Source of the DNA: Candidatus Contubernalis alkalaceticus
Lineage (GTDB): Bacteria; Bacillota; Dethiobacteria; SKNC01
Assembly: GCF_022558445.1 (NCBI RefSeq)
Contig: NZ_CP054699.1
Location: 886,001 to 950,000, forward strand
Length of the DNA stretch: 64,000 nt
Direction: 5' to 3'
Part shown: positions 62,275 to 64,000 of the stretch, one piece after another
Layout: the number at the start of each line of letters is the position of its first letter
Numbering within the stretch: the stretch's first letter is position 1
Notes under the pieces: generated by a model
The model's database searches: none
Told to the model about the DNA's origin: nothing
Seen by the model: the letters and a program-made list of their open reading frames with translations, nothing else
Translations under genes and position numbers: made by a program

Positions 62275-63327
62275 ATAAAAAAGAGGCAGCTATTAATCTT
62301 TAGGCTGTTTATTGTTCTTCTATGTATATGTATTCTAGGTGGCTGCAGTATGTCTCCGGAAAAACTCAAGGGAAATATAGAAAAGCGGATGGAAAGGGTA
62401 AAAACGTACCATTTAAAGATGGAAATGGAGATTTTTTCTCCTGAAGCGCTCCAGGTTTACTCCATTGAACAGTGGTTTCAAAGTCCGGGAAAGTATCGTT
62501 TGGAAATGTCCGGAGGAGAAGCCCGTCAGGTTATTATTAGTTCTGGAGAGGACATCTGGATATATCATCCGGAATTAAAAGATTATTATCGGATTAGTGA
62601 GCCGCTTAAGGAGGAAAGTCATACTCCTTTCCTGCTGTCGGGTTTTTGGAACAATCTGTTGAATGCCAGGGAACTTACTATCATCGGTGAAGAAAGACAC
62701 GACAACAGTAACTTTTACATATTGGAGGTTATTCCCCAGGAACAGACCTCTCACTGGTTTAAGGAAATAATATGGCTGGAAAAAAAGAAATTGGTACCCT
62801 TTCTAATTGAGGTTTATGACGACCAGGGAAGTCAGGTAAGTGAGTTCCGTTATCAGGAGATTGTTATAAATAATGATATTAGCCCTGAACTGTTTGAATC
62901 GGATTTCTCCTGGGAGGAGGCTCAAGCTCAGTGCCAGGCACTGTCCCTCACAATGGAGGAAGTAAGAGAGGCCGTGGATTTTCCACTGAAACTACCATCT
63001 TACCTGCCCTCAGGCGTGCAGTTAGACCTGATTACCATGAGTGAGGAGCCCGGCTGCCGGTCGGTGATATTTCATTACCGGGGTTTAAGTCAGTTTTCTC
63101 TGATACAAAATGGACCGGTGAATAGGGAGGGGGAACTGGTGGAGACTGCTGCCGGGGTGAATGCGGTGGGGGCCGAAAGGGTTTCCGTAGGGGATGATTA
63201 CGGTTTTATACGGGAGGACCAAGGTATTAATACCCTTTTTTGGCAGTTCCAGGAACAAATATATATAATCACTGGGGAGCTGGAACCCGTACAAATGGTA
63301 AAAGTCGCCTCTTCTCTATGCGATTAA
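62275..63327 (+). CDS. Lipoprotein with LolA-like/DUF4367 domains, apparently starting at AUA
   Basis: The conserved part reads from ATG 62350, but in the same frame directly upstream lies a full lipoprotein signal: KKRQLLIFRLFIVLLCICILGGC, read as two parts, with the lipobox LGGC ending just before Ser-Met. The in-frame stop is at 62254 and between it and the signal no ATG, GTG or TTG exists; ATA at 62275 is 9 bp after GGAGG (62261-62265). So either AUA is the start or a start codon was mutated. The mature protein has a LolA/LppX-like beta fold (about 30-200: YHLKMEMEIFSPE, WFQSPGKYRLEM) and a C-terminal DUF4367-like domain (LPSYLPSGVQL), as in outer-surface lipoproteins of Firmicutes that watch sigma or transporter activity. 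Function unknown. Confidence 0.72.
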   Translation: MKKRQLLIFRLFIVLLCICILGGCSMSPEKLKGNIEKRMERVKTYHLKMEMEIFSPEALQVYSIEQWFQSPGKYRLEMSGGEARQVIISSGEDIWIYHPELKDYYRISEPLKEESHTPFLLSGFWNNLLNARELTIIGEERHDNSNFYILEVIPQEQTSHWFKEIIWLEKKKLVPFLIEVYDDQGSQVSEFRYQEIVINNDISPELFESDFSWEEAQAQCQALSLTMEEVREAVDFPLKLPSYLPSGVQLDLITMSEEPGCRSVIFHYRGLSQFSLIQNGPVNREGELVETAAGVNAVGAERVSVGDDYGFIREDQGINTLFWQFQEQIYIITGELEPVQMVKVASSLCD

Positions 63328-63344
63328 ACCTTTTAAACCTTGTG

Positions 63345-63367
63345 CACGGAGATAATCCGTGTTTTTT
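63345..63367 (+). terminator. Terminator of the lipoprotein gene
   Basis: CACGGA pairs with TCCGTG around GATAA, followed by T6. Confidence 0.88.
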
Positions 63368-63462
63368 ATTTATTTAATTAAGAAAACAGGAAATTTTCGA
63401 AGCTATGCAGAATAATTCTAAAAAAAGAAGAGCTTTAATTTTAAAAAAATGGAGGAGCAAAA

Positions 63463-64000
63463 ATGGTAAAAGATATTATAAATATTGGTTTGCTGGGATG
63501 CGGCACAGTAGGTTCCGGAGTCATGAACATTATTAAAAATAATGGTGCTGAAATTGAGGGAAAAATTAAAACCCGGCTGCAGATTAAAAAGGTGCTGGTG
63601 CGAAACCTGGATAAGGATAGGGCAGCAGGGCTGGAGGGAGTTCAGCTGACTTTGGATGCAGAAGATATTATCGCTGACCCCGATATTCAGATAATAGTAG
63701 AGGTAATGGGCGGGGTAGATCAGTCCAGGGACTTAATAAAGAGGGCTTTGAGAAAGGGGAAATACGTGGTTACGGCCAATAAAGACCTTCTGGCTCAGTA
63801 TGGGCAGGAGCTGTTTCAACTGGCCTCTGAAAACGGAGTTAATATCTTTTATGAGGCCAGTGTGGCCGGGGGAATTCCTATAATCCGCCCATTGAAACAC
63901 TGTCTGGCGGCCAATAAAATATTAAAAATTATGGGTATCATCAATGGTACCACCAACTATATTTTAACCCGAATGACCACCCTGGAGATGAGCTATGGGG
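63463..64000 (+). CDS. hom: Homoserine dehydrogenase, N-terminal part (runs off window)
   Basis: 179 codons are visible. NAD(P)-binding GLLGCGTVGSG near the start, EVMGGVD, VTANKDLLA with the conserved Asn-Lys, and the substrate-site NGTTNYILT at the end. It reduces aspartate semialdehyde to homoserine, the substrate of MetA at 16437. ATG 63463 with GGAGGAG. The C-terminal half, including any ACT domain, lies beyond 64000. Confidence 0.94.
   Translation, partial: MVKDIINIGLLGCGTVGSGVMNIIKNNGAEIEGKIKTRLQIKKVLVRNLDKDRAAGLEGVQLTLDAEDIIADPDIQIIVEVMGGVDQSRDLIKRALRKGKYVVTANKDLLAQYGQELFQLASENGVNIFYEASVAGGIPIIRPLKHCLAANKILKIMGIINGTTNYILTRMTTLEMSYG

Noticed and set aside
1-64000. CRISPR array
   Set aside because: The repeated units are few, far apart and hairpin-rich; there is no regular repeat-spacer spacing and no cas gene.

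Overview
The window looks like a chromosomal segment of an anaerobic, endospore-forming member of the Firmicutes, most likely class Clostridia. The signs are a ferredoxin-dependent 2-oxoacid oxidoreductase joined to NuoE/NuoF-like flavoprotein genes, a desulfoferrodoxin, a complete gerA-gerB-gerC spore-germinant receptor operon, a Gmad2-domain protein, strong AGGAGG ribosome-binding sites, many TTG and GTG starts, and A+T-rich intergenic DNA. There is no prophage, CRISPR array or intact transposase gene. The assignment rests on gene content alone; I cannot name the species.

Layout. 1-6890 (minus strand): one operon, por(gamma-delta), porA, porB, nuoE-like, nuoF-like and a hoxU-like ferredoxin, read from a near-consensus promoter at 6862-6890. 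7005-10899: an aberrant tRNA followed directly by a spermidine-synthase-fold gene, a FemAB-type aminoacyltransferase and a divergent MurE-type ligase, ending at a terminator. 11049-14157: a TRAP transporter (dctPQM). 14250-15764: a structured leader and an orphan MacB/FtsX permease. 15963-18266: an Rrf2 regulator, metA and an MNT/HEPN pair. 18426-25485: Gmad2 protein, queC, a GltS-like carrier, an acidic lipoprotein, YaiI, an M48 protease and YkuS. 25717-26897: TPP riboswitch and thiM. 26962-29405 (minus): an ECF sigma factor, its anti-sigma and a bactofilin-like membrane protein. 29626-38118: two ABC exporters around a two-component system and nicotinate phosphoribosyltransferase. 38382-44769: the ACT/PFL pair and the ger operon. 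44956-55711: detoxification and miscellaneous metabolism (arsM, hydrolase, YjbQ, tautomerase, hemolysin III, amidohydrolase, superoxide reductase, an orphan Mrp/Nuo-type subunit, a deacetylase, an OFA-type MFS carrier). 55712-64000: dps, acpS, an iscR-iscS-iscU-ylbF operon, nnrDE, a CBS protein, a lipoprotein and the start of hom.

Three things stand out. First, the tRNA/FemAB/MurE-like cluster: FemAB enzymes use aminoacyl-tRNA to modify peptidoglycan precursors, and the tRNA 47 bp upstream lacks features needed for normal translation, so a dedicated cell-wall tRNA system is a testable idea. Second, a family of about 127-bp three-hairpin elements (five copies), whose stems are kept by a compensatory change; they show no target duplication, and one copy supplies the stop codon of a gene while another has had its centre replaced by a different palindromic element. 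Third, the 2-oxoacid oxidoreductase operon carries its own NAD-linked flavoprotein module, suggesting a direct 2-oxoacid/ferredoxin/NAD complex.

Annotation is by reading motifs, ribosome-binding sites and gene order by eye; no database search was run. Start codons were moved from the longest open frame where the ribosome-binding site and family N-terminus argued for it, and each such choice is stated.
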